Made by a program: the position numbers and the translations under genes
Notes under the pieces: generated by a model
Database searches by the model: none
Told to the model about the DNA's origin: nothing
What the model saw: only the letters and a program-made list of their open reading frames with translations
DNA from: Bettongia penicillata ogilbyi
Taxonomy: Eukaryota > Chordata > Mammalia > Diprotodontia > Potoroidae
Length of the DNA stretch: 64,000 bases
NCBI GenBank assembly: GCA_023548195.1
Contig: JAJHZJ010000061.1
Location: 5,596,373 to 5,660,372 of the forward strand
Reading direction: 5' to 3'
Shown: one piece after another, positions 32,145-42,660 of the stretch
Numbering within the stretch: the stretch's first letter is position 1
Layout: every line of letters starts with the position of its first letter

Positions 32145-32925
32145 TGTCCAATTTTTCTCCCCATCTCTCCCCTCCCCCCACTTCCTAATACCTTACATTC
32201 TGATTACCCCTTCCCTCAGTGAGCCCTCCCTTCTATCACACCTCACCCTTCCCTTATCCACATCTTCTCTCTTTTCTTGTGGGGCAAGATAGATGTCTAG
32301 ACCTCATTACCTGTATTTCTTATTTCCTGGTTGTATACAATAATAATTCTCAACATTTGTTTCTAATACTTTAAATTACACCTTCTTTCCCTCTCTCCCT
32401 CTTACTCATCCCCACTGAGAAGGCAAGCAATTCAATATAGACTAAATATGTGTCGTTTTGCAAAAGACTTCCATAATAATCATGTTGTGCAATACTAACT
32501 ATATTGCCCTCTATCCTACCCTATCCCCCTTTATTTTTTTATCCCCTCATTTGACCTTATCCCTTCCCAACAGTATTTCTTTTTAGTAACTCCCTTCTCC
32601 CATTTGCCCTCCCATCTATCATCCCCCTCACCCCACTTCTCCCCTTCTCCTCTACTTTCCTGTAGTGTAAGATAGATTTTCATACCAAATTTAGTGAGCA
32701 TGTTATTCCCTCCTTAAATCATATGTGGAGAGAGTAGCTTCACTTTTCCTCTCTCCCCTTATCCCTTTTCTCTTCCATTGAACAAGATTTCTCTTATCTC
32801 TTTTGTGAGTTATAGCCTGCCCATTCCATTTCTCCCTTTCTCCTCCCAGTATTTTCCTCCTCACCCCTTAATTTTTTTTTTTATTTGTGGATATCATCTC
32901 TTCTGATTCAACACAGCCTGTACTC

Positions 32926-32966
<41 letters not shown>

Positions 32967-34715
32967 AATCTCTCTACCTAACAAATACTGAGAAAAGTCT
33001 CAAGAGTTATAAATATTTTCTTTCCATGTAGGAATGTAAACAGTTCAGCTTTAGAAAGTCTTGTATGATTTCTCTTTCCTGTTTACCTTGCATGCTTCTC
33101 TTGATTCTTGTGTTGGAAAGTTAAATTTTCTCTTCAGCTCTGGTCTTTTCATAATGAATGCTTGAAAGTCCTCTGTATCATTGAATGACCACCTATTCCC
33201 TTGAAGTATTATACTCACTTTTGCTGGGTAGGTGAGTCTTGGTTTTAATTACAGTTCCTTTGATTTCTGGAATATCCTATTCTAAACCCTTCGATCCCTT
33301 AATGGAGAAGCTACCAGATTCTGTGTTATCCTGATTATATTTCCACAATACTCAAATTGCTTCTTTCTAGCTTCTTGCAATATTTTCTCCTTGACCTGGG
33401 AACTCTGAAATTTGGCCACAATATTCCTAGGAGTTTCTCTTTTCTGATCTCTTTCAGGAGTGATTGGTGGATTCTTTTAATATTTATTTTGCCCTCTGGT
33501 TCTAGAATATCAGGGCAGTTTTCCTTGATAATTTCATGGAAGATAATGTCTAGGCTCTTTTGTTGATCATGGTTTTCAGGTAGTCCCATTATTTTTAAAT
33601 TATCTCTCTTGGATATATTTTCCAGGTCAGTTGTTTTTCCAATGAGATGTTTCACATTATCTTCTATTTTTTCAAACTTTTGGTTTTGTTTTCTAACTTC
33701 TTGGTTTATCTCATAGTCATTAGCTTCCCTAAACTTGATTCTCTCTTTTAAAGAATTATTTTGTTCAGTGAGTTTTTGAACCTTATTTTCCATTTGACTA
33801 ATTCTGCTTTTTAAAGCTTCCTTCTCCTCATTTTTCCAATTGAGTTAGCCTCTTTTTAAAGGTATTTTCCTCAGCATTTTTTTGGCTCTCCTTTAGCAAG
33901 CTGTTCACTTGCTTTTCAAGCTCTTTCATGGCCTGAGACCAATTTAAGTTCCCTTTGGAGGTACTGGAGGCAGGAGCCTTGACTCCTGTGACAGTATGCG
34001 TTGTTCTTCCTCATCCAAAAGGATGAGAGGAGACACCTGTTCACCAGGAAAGTCACCTTCTATGGTCTTATTTTTTTTCCCCTTTTTGGGCATTTTCCCA
34101 GTCAGTTATTTGACTTCTGAATCTTATGTCAAGAGATTAGACTAAGCCGCTTGGTTCCCCTGGGCTTTGGGTGGAGGCAGGGCCATCACTCAGGGCTGAG
34201 GTTTAGATCAGCTCCTCCCTACCACCAGAGGCTTTAAGCTGAGCTGCTTGGACAATGGACCAAGGTTGCTTCCTGGCCATTCTAGCTGCCCACAATCTGC
34301 TGCCACAGCCTCTACTGTGGCCTGGGGCTACTGCTGGAGGAACCCTATTCCCTCTCACTGAGCTGAGAAAGCCCTCCCACATTGACCTTTGGAGCTTTCT
34401 TTGTCACTTGTGGGTTGAAGTATCTGGAACCCTCCCTGCTGAGAACTCTGCCCCACAGGTCTGTTCAGGTGCTGTTCTTCCCAGTGCCACACAGTCAGGG
34501 CTAGGCTCCACTCTACCCAGTGTCCTGTGCAATAGGCTTTTCCTGTCGGCCTTCCAGGTTACCTTTGGCTGGAAACCTCTTTTGCTCTGTTGTTCTGTGG
34601 TTTCTGCTGCTCTAGAATTTGTTGAGAGTCATTTTTTACAGGTATTTTGTGGGCTGTTTGGGAAATGTTAGAGTATATGTGCCTTTCTGCTCTACTACCC
34701 CCTCCCCCCACTCTC
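32145..34715 (-). mobile_element. HAL1-type (half-L1) LINE, nearly full length
   Basis: On the minus strand it runs parallel to the complete copy at 38354-41249: G-rich 5' start near 34712, 5' untranslated part, ORF1, then about 1 kb of purine-rich 3' sequence with no ORF2 (no endonuclease or reverse transcriptase). A GT tract (32930-32964) sits where the other copy has CA/GA repeats. The two copies differ at many sites, so they are independent insertions. The exact 3' end and target duplication were not resolved. Confidence 0.85.
33075..34093 (-). pseudogene. L1-like ORF1 relic of the HAL1-type element
   Basis: Predicted start ATG at 34091-34093 (protein begins MPKKGKKNKT). The best open stretch is 33335-33793: a coiled-coil part (KLTEQNNSLKERI), then DNLKIMGLPE and ENCPDILEPEGK, which match the RRM-like region of L1 ORF1 proteins. 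ORF1 proteins bind RNA and act as nucleic-acid chaperones in the L1 RNP. Several frameshifts break the frame. Confidence 0.8.
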
Positions 34716-34869
34716 TTTTTTGATGAGCTAATAAACAGCAGTCTTGTCCAGTCCCATACAAGTAGTATGTTTATTGAAGCAGATGCATTCAATATTTTAA
34801 CCCAAAATAGTGAGTGATCTGTGCATTTCAGGTGGTGTCAGTGAAAGCAGCAGGTATGCCAGTTCAAAG

Positions 34870-35075
34870 GAGTAGTGGAAAGAGGCAGAAGAGTCCAATG
34901 GACAAGTGCTGGATTTGGAGTTATAAAGACTGACTCTGTTGCTCACTACCAGCATCATCTTGGGTGAGGGCTCACTTTTCTCAGCTGTGAAATGGATGGG
35001 ATGGGTAGTGGGGCTTGAACTGGATGACCTTGAAGATCCTTTCCAGCTCCAAATTTATGATTCAGTGATCTTGTG
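34870..35075 (+). mobile_element. SINE with CR1/L3-like tail
   Basis: 'gagttataaagactgactct', 'gcatcatcttgggtgagggc', 'cttgaactggatgaccttga', 'agatcctttccagctccaaa', 'tttatgattcagtgatc'. Confidence 0.75.
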
Positions 35076-35256
35076 TACACGATTATACATGATATACATT
35101 ATACATGCTCTGTGAATAAGTGACCTATTTCCAAAGAAACTGAAGAATAAATTAGTCTATGTCACAGCAATCCCACTTATGAAGAGGCATCTTATCACAG
35201 ACTAGGGGCCAAGGGTAAATCATTCGCCTGTTTCCTCACCTCTAAAATAGGCTGTA

Positions 35257-35550
35257 GAGGATGGCTAGGTGGTACAGTGGTTAGAGTGCAGGGCCTGGAT
35301 TCAGGAATACACATCCTGCTAAGTTTAAATCTAACCTCAGACACTTACTAGTTTTATGATCCTGGGCAAGTCACCGAACCTTATTTGCCTCAGCTTCCTC
35401 ATCTGTAAAATGAGCTGGAGAAGGAAATGACAAACCACTCTAGTATCTCTGCCAAGAAAACCCCAGTGGGATCATGAGGATTGACATACTCACCTACACA
35501 TACACACACACACACACGCACACAACTGAAACAACAGAAAAACAGTAACA
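35257..35550 (+). mobile_element. MAR1-type CORE-SINE with CA expansion
   Basis: Full order from head ('tggctaggtggtacagtggt') to tail ('gagctggagaaggaaatgac', 'ctctgccaagaaaaccccag', 'gggatcatgaggattgacat'), with a (CA)n run at 35501-35524 inside the A-rich 3' end. Confidence 0.9.
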
Positions 35551-35804
35551 AAATGTGCTGTTAGGAAAGTGCTTTGTAAGCTGTAAACTGCCATACAGTG
35601 TGAGCTATTGTTATCATCCATTAGTTAGCAGGATGAATCTTTTTGTAGCTCCACTCACACAAGAGGGGTAATTTCAAGGGCTCTTAGGAGCTTCTGGGAA
35701 TGTGTCTCTCCTACAGAAAAAGACAATCTTTTTCTGAAGAGGGGAAGAGAATAAGCATTTACATAGTCCCTACTATGTGCCAGGCACCATACTAAGTGGT
35801 TCTT

Positions 35805-36530
35805 TTTTTTCTTAAATATTACCTCAGATGAGGTAGGTGCTATTATAATCCCAATCTGACAGTTGAAGAAACTAAGGCAGATGTAGCAGCAAGCACCCTG
35901 ACATACACAGGTTCTTAGATCTGCTTTTCTAAAAGGAAAGCAACTTTTGAGGGATCAACAATTTTCTTTAATTACATATACCAACAGAGAAAATGCAAGC
36001 AGAGAAATAAAGACCAACAGACAGGACTTCTAACTCTCTGACCATAAGCAATACCTATATCAGACAGATCCAACTGTCTGACCATAAGCAATACATACAT
36101 CACAGATCAACAGACAGATCCAATTGTCTGACCATTACATACATACATAGTTACCAGAGAGAGAAGGACCAATATCTGGGTTTTCAAAGCTGAGGGGAGC
36201 ATCTTAACAGCTACTCAAAGTCTCATCTGGCACATGCATCTACTTCCAAAGACTAAGCCCCAAAGCAAAACCTCACCTCAGAGTATATATATACTTTTCA
36301 GAGCTGGAGGGCACCACCCTTGTGACCCAGTGCCCCATTAGAAAATAACAAAAGGTACCTGAGACCTATTAATGAGCAAGGAAGATATTTAACTCTAATT
36401 AACATTACAGCAGATAGAGGTTAAATGATTTTCCCAGTATCACAATGCTAGAAAGTGTCTGGGATTATATTTGAACTCAGTTCTAACTCCATTCCCAGTT
36501 CTATCCACTGCACCACCAAATATCTCCTGA
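35805..36530 (-). mobile_element. MIR-like CORE-SINE split by a solo LTR
   Basis: Left part 35805-35881 ('attacctcagatgaggtagg', 'cagttgaagaaactaaggca'), right part 36410-36530 ('gatagaggttaaatgatttt', 'atttgaactcagttctaact', 'ctatccactgcaccaccaaa'). Removing the LTR and one gcaga repeat restores a continuous SINE core across the junction. A stretch at 35750-35800 with 'cctactatgtgccaggcacc' belongs to the unnamed repeat family. Confidence 0.85.
35882..36409 (-). mobile_element. Solo LTR with 5-bp target duplication
   Basis: A 528-bp sequence with tgtagcagc at its left and cattaca at its right end, so TG...CA termini on either strand. The perfect direct repeat gcaga flanks it (35877-35881, 36410-36414), and it lies precisely within a SINE core. 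I favour the minus strand: a TATA-like gtatatatatac at about 36284-36295 would precede the poly(A)-like ATTAAA at about 35967-35972. An AATAAA on the plus strand (36006-36011) leaves orientation open. It carries an internal imperfect tandem repeat at 36035-36140 around 'ctgaccataagcaatac'. No coding sequence is attached. Confidence 0.85.
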
Positions 36531-37045
36531 GAGAGAGTGTGATAGATTTTTACCCAGCAGTTCCTCATAGCAGCCTGACTGCCAACAACCTTATCAAAAT
36601 GAATTGATGAGAAACTCCAAGAGTTTATTTCTTCATGATATAAACGATGAAGTACTGAACTCCATTAGATTTTCCTCCTGGGATCCAATTTAACCCATAT
36701 TTCATCTCTTCACATAGTGAATGTTAAAAGCGATAAAAAAGCAGCTGAGGCAGAAAAGAATTTGAACTGACGTAAGTTAAACTCAAAATTCTTATTTCAG
36801 AACGGAACTAGAAACCAATTACCACAATAGTGTTTTGAGTATTTCATTCCACAGACAACTACTGGCCGTGTTCTCATGCACTTGTCTTTGAATGGCTAAC
36901 TCATGACCCAAGAGGAGTACATCACCTTCGCTGTTCTGCTCAGACTCTCAACTCTTAATGCCAACCAGTTCATGAACCTTCTGTTGCTTACCTTGGGGTC
37001 TCAAGTCAGTCACTAAAATGTCATCCTTCCTAAAAACACCAATAT
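36531..37045. other. Intergenic, no recognised feature
   Basis: Unique-looking sequence; nothing supported. Confidence 0.35.
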
Positions 37046-37320
37046 GGGCAGCAAGGTGACGGTGAAGAGAATGCTAGACCTGGTTTCAAATGCTAGACCT
37101 GGTTTCAGGAAGACCTGAGTTCAACTCCAAACTCGGACACTTACTAGCTGTTTGATCCTGAGTAAGTCACTTAACCTCTGTTTGCCTTATTCTCCTCATC
37201 TGTAAAATGGGTGTAATAGCACCTGCTTCCCAGGGTTGTTGTGAAGAATGAATAGTGCTTAACACAGTGCCTGGCATACAGTAAGCACTATATAAATGTT
37301 AGCGGCTATTATTCTCATCA
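37046..37320 (+). mobile_element. THER1-like SINE with a 19-bp internal duplication
   Basis: Head 'gggcagcaaggtgacggtga', core 'cacttactagctgtttgatc', tail 'cagggttgttgtgaagaatg', 'acagtgcctggcatacagta', 'tatataaatgttagcggcta'. The unit aatgctagacctggtttca occurs twice in tandem at 37070-37088 and 37089-37107. Confidence 0.9.
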
Positions 37321-37508
37321 TCATCACTGTTGCTATTGCCCTGACCTTTTATCATGCCTTGATGCCAATTCCTACTTCTTACTCAGTGCAAATATCTTTT
37401 TTAGCTCCTATTCCAAAGCCAAGAGCCTCGATGGAGATTGTGAAAGAGCTCTGAAGGCTTGATCCATTACAAATTTGTTTCCTGTCCTCAACTGGTTGCT
37501 TGGCTTTA

Positions 37509-37510
<2 letters not shown>

Positions 37511-37557
<47 letters not shown>
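37511..37557. repeat. (TG)n microsatellite
   Basis: About 23 TG units with one 'ta' interruption near the end. Confidence 0.95.
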
Positions 37558-37644
37558 TTCCTTAGCACATATTCCAAAGTAACAATTTCAAATCTTTCTT
37601 AATCTTATTAATGTGCCAATGTCATAAAAAAAAAAACCATACAG

Positions 37645-38353
37645 AATCTCGAATTAGAAGGGACCTTAGAGGTCACCTGATCCAATATTCTCATCCAACC
37701 TCCACCTAAACAGGAATCTTCTCTACAACATCCCTGACATGTGGTTGTCCACCCTTACCTTGAAAATGGCCAGTGATGAGAAACTCACTACCTACCTGCT
37801 AAGGAAGCTCATTCCACTTTGGGGTAGCTTTGGGGGAAGTTTTCCTCACATTAAATGTAAGTCTGCTTACTTACAAATGCCATAGTCCTGTCTGCTATGT
37901 CTGGAGCCAAACAGAACAAGTTTAATGCCTCTTCTAAATGACCCCCTTCCAAATGCTTGAAAAATTATTATGTTCCCCAAGTCTTCTCTTCTCCAAGGTA
38001 AAAGAATCCCAATCCTATCAACCAAACTTCACATGATGTAGTTTTTGAGTGTCCCCCATAATCTAGGTTATCCTTCACTCCAGCTCATCAACATCCATTC
38101 TAAAATGTGACATCCAGGTATGAATACAAAATTCCAGTCATGACCCAAACCCAACTGAGTACAATGGAACTATTCTTTCTTACACTCTCAATACTATAGT
38201 TTTATTAATATAAACAGAGGAGGAAATCATTTGTTTGGCTATTGGTTCCTTTTCAGTTTATAATCCATTAAATGGATGTCTTTCATGCATGCCTAATAAT
38301 GCATCCCTTTCATGTATTTGTACATTTGACCTTTTTTTTAAATCAAACTTACA
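37645..38353 (-). mobile_element. CR1/L3 LINE, segment 1 (3' part)
   Basis: The plus strand reads as the reverse of an amniote CR1/L3 element: tail 'gaagggaccttagaggtcac' at the left, then 'tgatgagaaactcactacct', 'aagctcattccactttgggg', 'agcaaacagaacaagttt'-like text (actual 'gagccaaacagaacaagttt'), 'ccccaagtcttctcttctcc'. It continues past three later insertions to about 42660. The coding region (C-terminal ORF2) is heavily mutated. Confidence 0.85.
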
Positions 38354-41249
38354 GGGGGCAGAGCCAAGATGGTGGACTAGAAAGACACACATACGGAGGC
38401 TGCCCCCACACAGCCCATGAAACACCTGTAGAGAGGCACTCTCAACAAATTTTAGAGCAGCAGAAGTGGAGAACAACAGAGTGGAGGAGATTTCCAGCCC
38501 AGGGTGACCTAAAAGACCCACGGAAAATGTCAGTTGCACCAGACGTGGAGCCAAGCTCGGAATGCAGAGCCCAGCCCAACCTTGGCCAGGTGCACACTGC
38601 TCCTGAGCAGCCCTCTGGGGAGGAATCTCCAGTCACGGAATCCCCAGTCCCAGCAGCAGAGGATCCACAGATCCCTCAACCCACAGCCCCCAAAGGTCAG
38701 TGACTGGGTTTATTCAGGTGGTCAGAAAGGGAGAAGGGCCTTCACATTGGGCAGGCGGCAGGAGTTCTCAGGGCAGCCCCTACAGCAGCCTGAGACCATA
38801 GCTGGATTGTAAAAACCCCTGGGGGCACTGAAGAGCTGAGTCTTATCTCAACCCTGTGTAGACACCCTGAGACAGCTAGTCTTTGTCTCGAACTGAATGG
38901 AGGCCCTGCCCCCACAGCTTGACTGAATCCCACCCCCCAGTGCTAACTTGGTGGAACTGGAGGTCAGGTGCCTGTGGAGAGGAAACGCTGCTAAGATTCT
39001 GGGCACAAAAATCCTTTCCTGTGCCCAGACCAGCACACACTTGATTGTGCCACCTTGGAGGAACTGATATCTTACAGGTCCCCAGAGTATACCCTACTCT
39101 TGACAAAGGACCCAAAGTCAAGAAACTGGTTGAAAAAATGCCCAAAAAAGGGAAAAAAAATAAGACTATAGAAGGTTACTTTCTTGGGGAACACATATCT
39201 CCTCCCATCCTTTCAGATGAGGAAGAACAATGCTTCCCATCAGGGAAGACATAAAAGTCAAGGCTTCTGCATCCCAAACATCCATAATAAATATTCAATA
39301 GGCTCAGGCCATGGAAGAGCTCAAAAAGGATTTTGAAAATCAAGTTAGACAGGTGGAGGAAAAACTGGGAAGAGAAATGAGAGAGATGCAAGAAAAGCAT
39401 GAAAAGTAGGTCAACACCTTGCTAAAGGAGACCCAAAAAATGCCGAAGAAAATAACACCTTTAAAAACAGGCTAACTCAATTGGCAAAAGAGGTTCAAAA
39501 AGCCAATGAGGAGAAGAATGCTTTCAAAAGCAGAATTAGTCAAACGGAAAAGGAGGTTCAAAAGCTCACTGAAGAAAATAGTTCTTTCAAAATTACAAGG
39601 GAACAGATGGAGGCTAATGACTTTATGAGAAACCAAAAAATCACAAAACAAAACCAAAAGAATGAAAAAATGGAAGATAATGTGAAATATCTCATTGGAA
39701 AAATAACTGATCTGGAAAATAGATCCAGGAGAAAATTTAAAAATTATGGGACTACCTGAAAGCCATGATCAAAAAAAGAGCCTAGACGTCATCTTCCATG
39801 AAATTGTCAAAGAAAACTGCCCTGATATTCTAGAGCCAGAGGGCAAAATAAGTATTGAAAGAATCCACCAATCACCACCTGAAAGAGATCCAAAAAGAGA
39901 AACTCCTAGGAACATTGTGGCCAAATTCCAGAATTCCCAGGTCAAGGAGAAAATATTGTAAGCAGATAGAAAGAAATAATTCCAGTATTGTGGAAATAAA
40001 ATCAGGATAACACAAGATCTAGCAGTTTCTACATTAAGGGATTGAAGGGCATAGAATAGGATATTCCAGAAGTCAAAGGAACTAGGACTCAAACCAAGAA
40101 TCACCTACCCAGCAAAACTGAGTATAATACTTCAGGGGAAAATATGGCCTTTCAATGAAATAGAGGACTTTCAAGCATTCTTGATGAAAAGACCAGAGCT
40201 GAAAAGAGAATTTGACCTTCAAACACAAGAATGAAGAGAAGCATGATAAGGTAAACAGCAAAGAGAAATCATAAGGGACTTACTAAAGTTGAACTGTTTA
40301 CATTCCTACATGGAAAGACAATATTTGTAACTCTTGAAACTTTTTTCAGCATCTGGATAGTTGGTGGGATTACACACACACACACACAGGCACAGAGAGA
40401 GAGAGAGACAGAGAGACAGAGAGCACGGAGTGAATTGAATAGGATAGGATCATATCTTAAAAAAATGAAATTAAGCGGTGAGAGAGAAATATATTAGGAG
40501 GAGAAAAGGAGAAATGGAATAGGGCAAGTTATCATTCATAAAAGAGGCAAATAAAAGACTTTTCAGTGGAGGGAAAAAGAGGGGAAGTGAGAGAAAAACA
40601 TGAAGCTTACTCTCATCACATTCAACTAAAGGAAGGAATAAAATGCACACTCATTTTGGTATGAAAACCCATCTTACAATACAGGAAAGTGGGGGAGAAG
40701 GAAATAAGCAGGGTGCGGGGATGATAGAAGGGAGGGCAGTGGAAGGAGGCAGCAATTTGAAGTCAACACTTTTGGGAAGGGACAGGATCAAAAGAGAGAA
40801 TAGAAGCAGTGGGGGGCAGGATAGGATGGAGGGAAATATAGTTAGTCTTACACAACACGACTATGATCGAAGTCATTTGCAAAACTATACCGATATGGCC
40901 TATATTGAATTGCCTGCCTTCCCAAAGGGAATGGGTGGGGAGGGAGCGATGGGGAGAAGTTGGAACTCAAAGTTTTATGAACAACTTGAGTATTGTTCTT
41001 GCAACTAGGAAATAGAAATACAGATAATGGGGTATACAAAGTTATCTTGCTCTACAGGACAAAAGAGAGGGATAAGGGAAGGGAGGGATGTTAGAAGAGA
41101 GGGCAGATTGGTGATACGGGCAATTAGAATGCTCAGTGTTTTGGGGTGGGGGAGAGGAGAAATGCGGAGAAAATTTGGAACCCAAAATTTTGTGGAAATG
41201 AATGTTGAAAAGTTAAGTAAAAAAAGAAAACAAAACAAAAAAATAAATA
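38354..41249 (+). mobile_element. HAL1-type (half-L1) LINE, full length with target duplication
   Basis: Starts 'gggggcagagccaagatggt', like an L1 5' end, with a YY1-type site (ccaagatgg, 38364-38372). It has a 5' untranslated part of about 0.8 kb, an ORF1 relic, and about 1 kb of purine-rich 3' sequence with a CA/GA tract at 40373-40430. It ends in an A-rich tail. The 14-bp flanks aaatcaaacttaca (38340-38353) and aaatcaagcttaca (41250-41263) differ at one base, which proves L1-style insertion. No ORF2 is present; the element is 2896 bp against 6 kb or more for a full L1, so it must have used another element's reverse transcriptase. It interrupts a CR1/L3 LINE. Confidence 0.9.
39138..40234 (+). 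pseudogene. L1-like ORF1 relic of the HAL1-type element
   Basis: The ATG at 39138-39140 opens MPKKGKKNKT. A long coiled coil follows (about 39310-39700), then an RRM-like part (GLPESHDQKK, IHQSPPERDPKRETPRNI) and a C-terminal domain with GLKPRITYPAKLS at 40085-40123. The end is at TGA 40232-40234. The intended protein would be roughly 360 residues, normal for L1 ORF1. The frame is broken: N-terminal part, coiled coil and RRM lie in three different frames, and a TAA stands at about 39959-39961. It cannot make protein now. Confidence 0.85.
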
Positions 41250-41300
41250 AAATCAAGCTTACAACTTTGTGTTTACCACTATTAAATTAATCTTGTTAAG
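41250..41300 (-). mobile_element. CR1/L3 LINE, segment 2
   Basis: After the HAL1-type element the CR1/L3 sequence resumes ('acaactttgtgtttaccact', 'attaaattaatcttgttaag'), then is broken again by the next insertion. Confidence 0.65.
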
Positions 41301-41641
41301 TAGAGTAAGTAGAATCAGGAGAACAATATATACAATGACTACAAATAATTAAAGGCAGCTGAACTCAGATTAATTGAAATGACCAATCTTGGTGATACAC
41401 AATTCCCTCTTCTCCACAAAGAGATGGGTGGCTATGAGGACTGGATGTTGTATTTGAGTATAACTGTCTCTTTTTGTTTGTTTAACTGCTTTCCTTTGTG
41501 ACATGGGAGGATTCAGTTTGTAAGAGTATGTGTGTATGTGTGTGCATGTGTGTGTGCACATGTGCATGTGTATAAAACAATCTAATGAGAAATATTAGAC
41601 TGATATACAGAAGAAAATAATCAGTAAAACTTAAGAAACTT
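41301..41641 (+). mobile_element. Short retroelement insertion, family not assigned
   Basis: About 340 bp lying between two versions of one CR1/L3 site: aatcttgttaag on the left (41289-41300) and gatcttattag on the right (41642-41652). Text such as 'agaatcaggagaacaatata' is common in marsupial retroelement 3' ends. A GT-rich tract at 41527-41573 is near its end. The target duplication is degraded, so the call rests mainly on the interrupted CR1/L3. Confidence 0.55.
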
Positions 41642-41889
41642 GATCTTATTAGATTTGGCCTATTTTTCTAACCTGTCACAATCTTTGGGAATCCTAATTC
41701 TATTATCCAATATGTCAATTTTTTCTTCCAGTGCCATATTAGATGCAAATTTGACAAACATTTTATCTATTCCATTATCCAGGTTATTGACAGAATAGAT
41801 ACCTGGTCAGATACCTATTAGAGATATTATCTAACAGTTACCGATTAGAAACTTCTCTCCAAGTTAACCCTCATTTTTCAATCACCACT
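41642..41889 (-). mobile_element. CR1/L3 LINE, segment 3
   Basis: 'tgatcttattagatttggcc', 'ggaatcctaattctattatc', 'agatgcaaatttgacaaaca', 'ccattatccaggttattgac' match the reverse of CR1/L3 ORF2. It is cut by the solo LTR at 41890. Confidence 0.8.
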
Positions 41890-42460
41890 TGTAAGACCCA
41901 GAATTCCCCTGGCTGGGGAACCCTGTACCTCCCCCACAACCACTGGATGTTCTTTTGAAACCAAAGGAAAAAGCCATGGAGCTTAAGATTGATTATAGGC
42001 AATAATTTAATCAATGATTATGAATATTTACAAACAGGGGCAATCTTCGGTCTGGGTTGGCTGCCAGACAGTTCAGTGGATCCCCCACTCAAGAACCTCC
42101 CAAATCCCCACAGTAATTATAGAAAACAAAGGCAGGAGGAGTGCATCATTAGTGATGGGTGGATATTTTTGGTTTTCTTCTTAGTAATGAACTCGAGAGT
42201 TAAGCCAATGTTAAGCCCAAACATAAGTTTGTTTCTGGATCATGTACTGGTCCCATATGAGTCACCATATTCTTATTATGGCTTTCATAGGTCCTAATAT
42301 CTTAAATTTTGATTGAGTGTCTATAATATAATTTTGTATCTAAGTTATGATTGTAAATAGGTCATCATGTCCAGGCTTCTACCTTACACAGAGTTTAAAT
42401 TTTTATGGTTTTTCACTTATTACTGTACTTTATGGCTTTTTTTCTAATAAAGACCCTACA
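41890..42460 (+). mobile_element. Solo LTR with 5-bp target duplication
   Basis: A 571-bp sequence starting TGTAAGACCC and ending ACCCTACA. It is flanked by perfect ccact repeats (41885-41889, 42461-42465) and inserted in the CR1/L3 LINE. Excising it and one ccact rejoins the LINE sequence. AATAAA at 42446-42451 supports the plus orientation, though it lies only 9 bases from the 3' end, which is unusually short for U5. The 5-bp duplication does not suit class II and would suit class III/ERVL-like or some class I elements. No internal sequence remains. Confidence 0.8.
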
Positions 42461-42465
42461 CCACT

Positions 42466-42660
42466 GTTTAGGCCTAGGCAACTCAGCCAGCTCTAAATCT
42501 ACCTAATTATGTTGTTTAGTCCACGTATTTCCATCATGTCCATGAGGATATTTTAAAAGACTTTGTTTAATACCTTGTGAGAATCTCTGTCTATGCTCTC
42601 TCAGGGTATTCTCTTAATCTACCAGTTTAGAGGGATAGAGACTGGATCTATCATTTTATT
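42466..42660 (-). mobile_element. CR1/L3 LINE, segment 4
   Basis: 'gcctaggcaactcagccagc', 'tctaaatctacctaattatg', 'ccatgaggatattttaaaag', 'ttaatctaccagtttagagg' continue the reverse CR1/L3 coding pattern. Confidence 0.75.

Noticed and set aside
33335..33793. 152-codon minus-strand frame as a host gene
   Set aside because: Coiled coil plus the DNLKIMGLPE motif identify it as L1-type ORF1 in a decayed retroelement.
34255..34671. 138-codon plus-strand frame
   Set aside because: It is antisense to the 5' untranslated region of the minus-strand HAL1-type element.
38272..38703. 143-codon plus-strand frame
   Set aside because: It starts outside and runs into the 5' untranslated part of the HAL1-type element; no homology to a host protein is seen.
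38354..41249. Full-length L1 or coding-competent LINE
   Set aside because: There is no ORF2 and the length is under 3 kb; ORF1 is also frameshifted.
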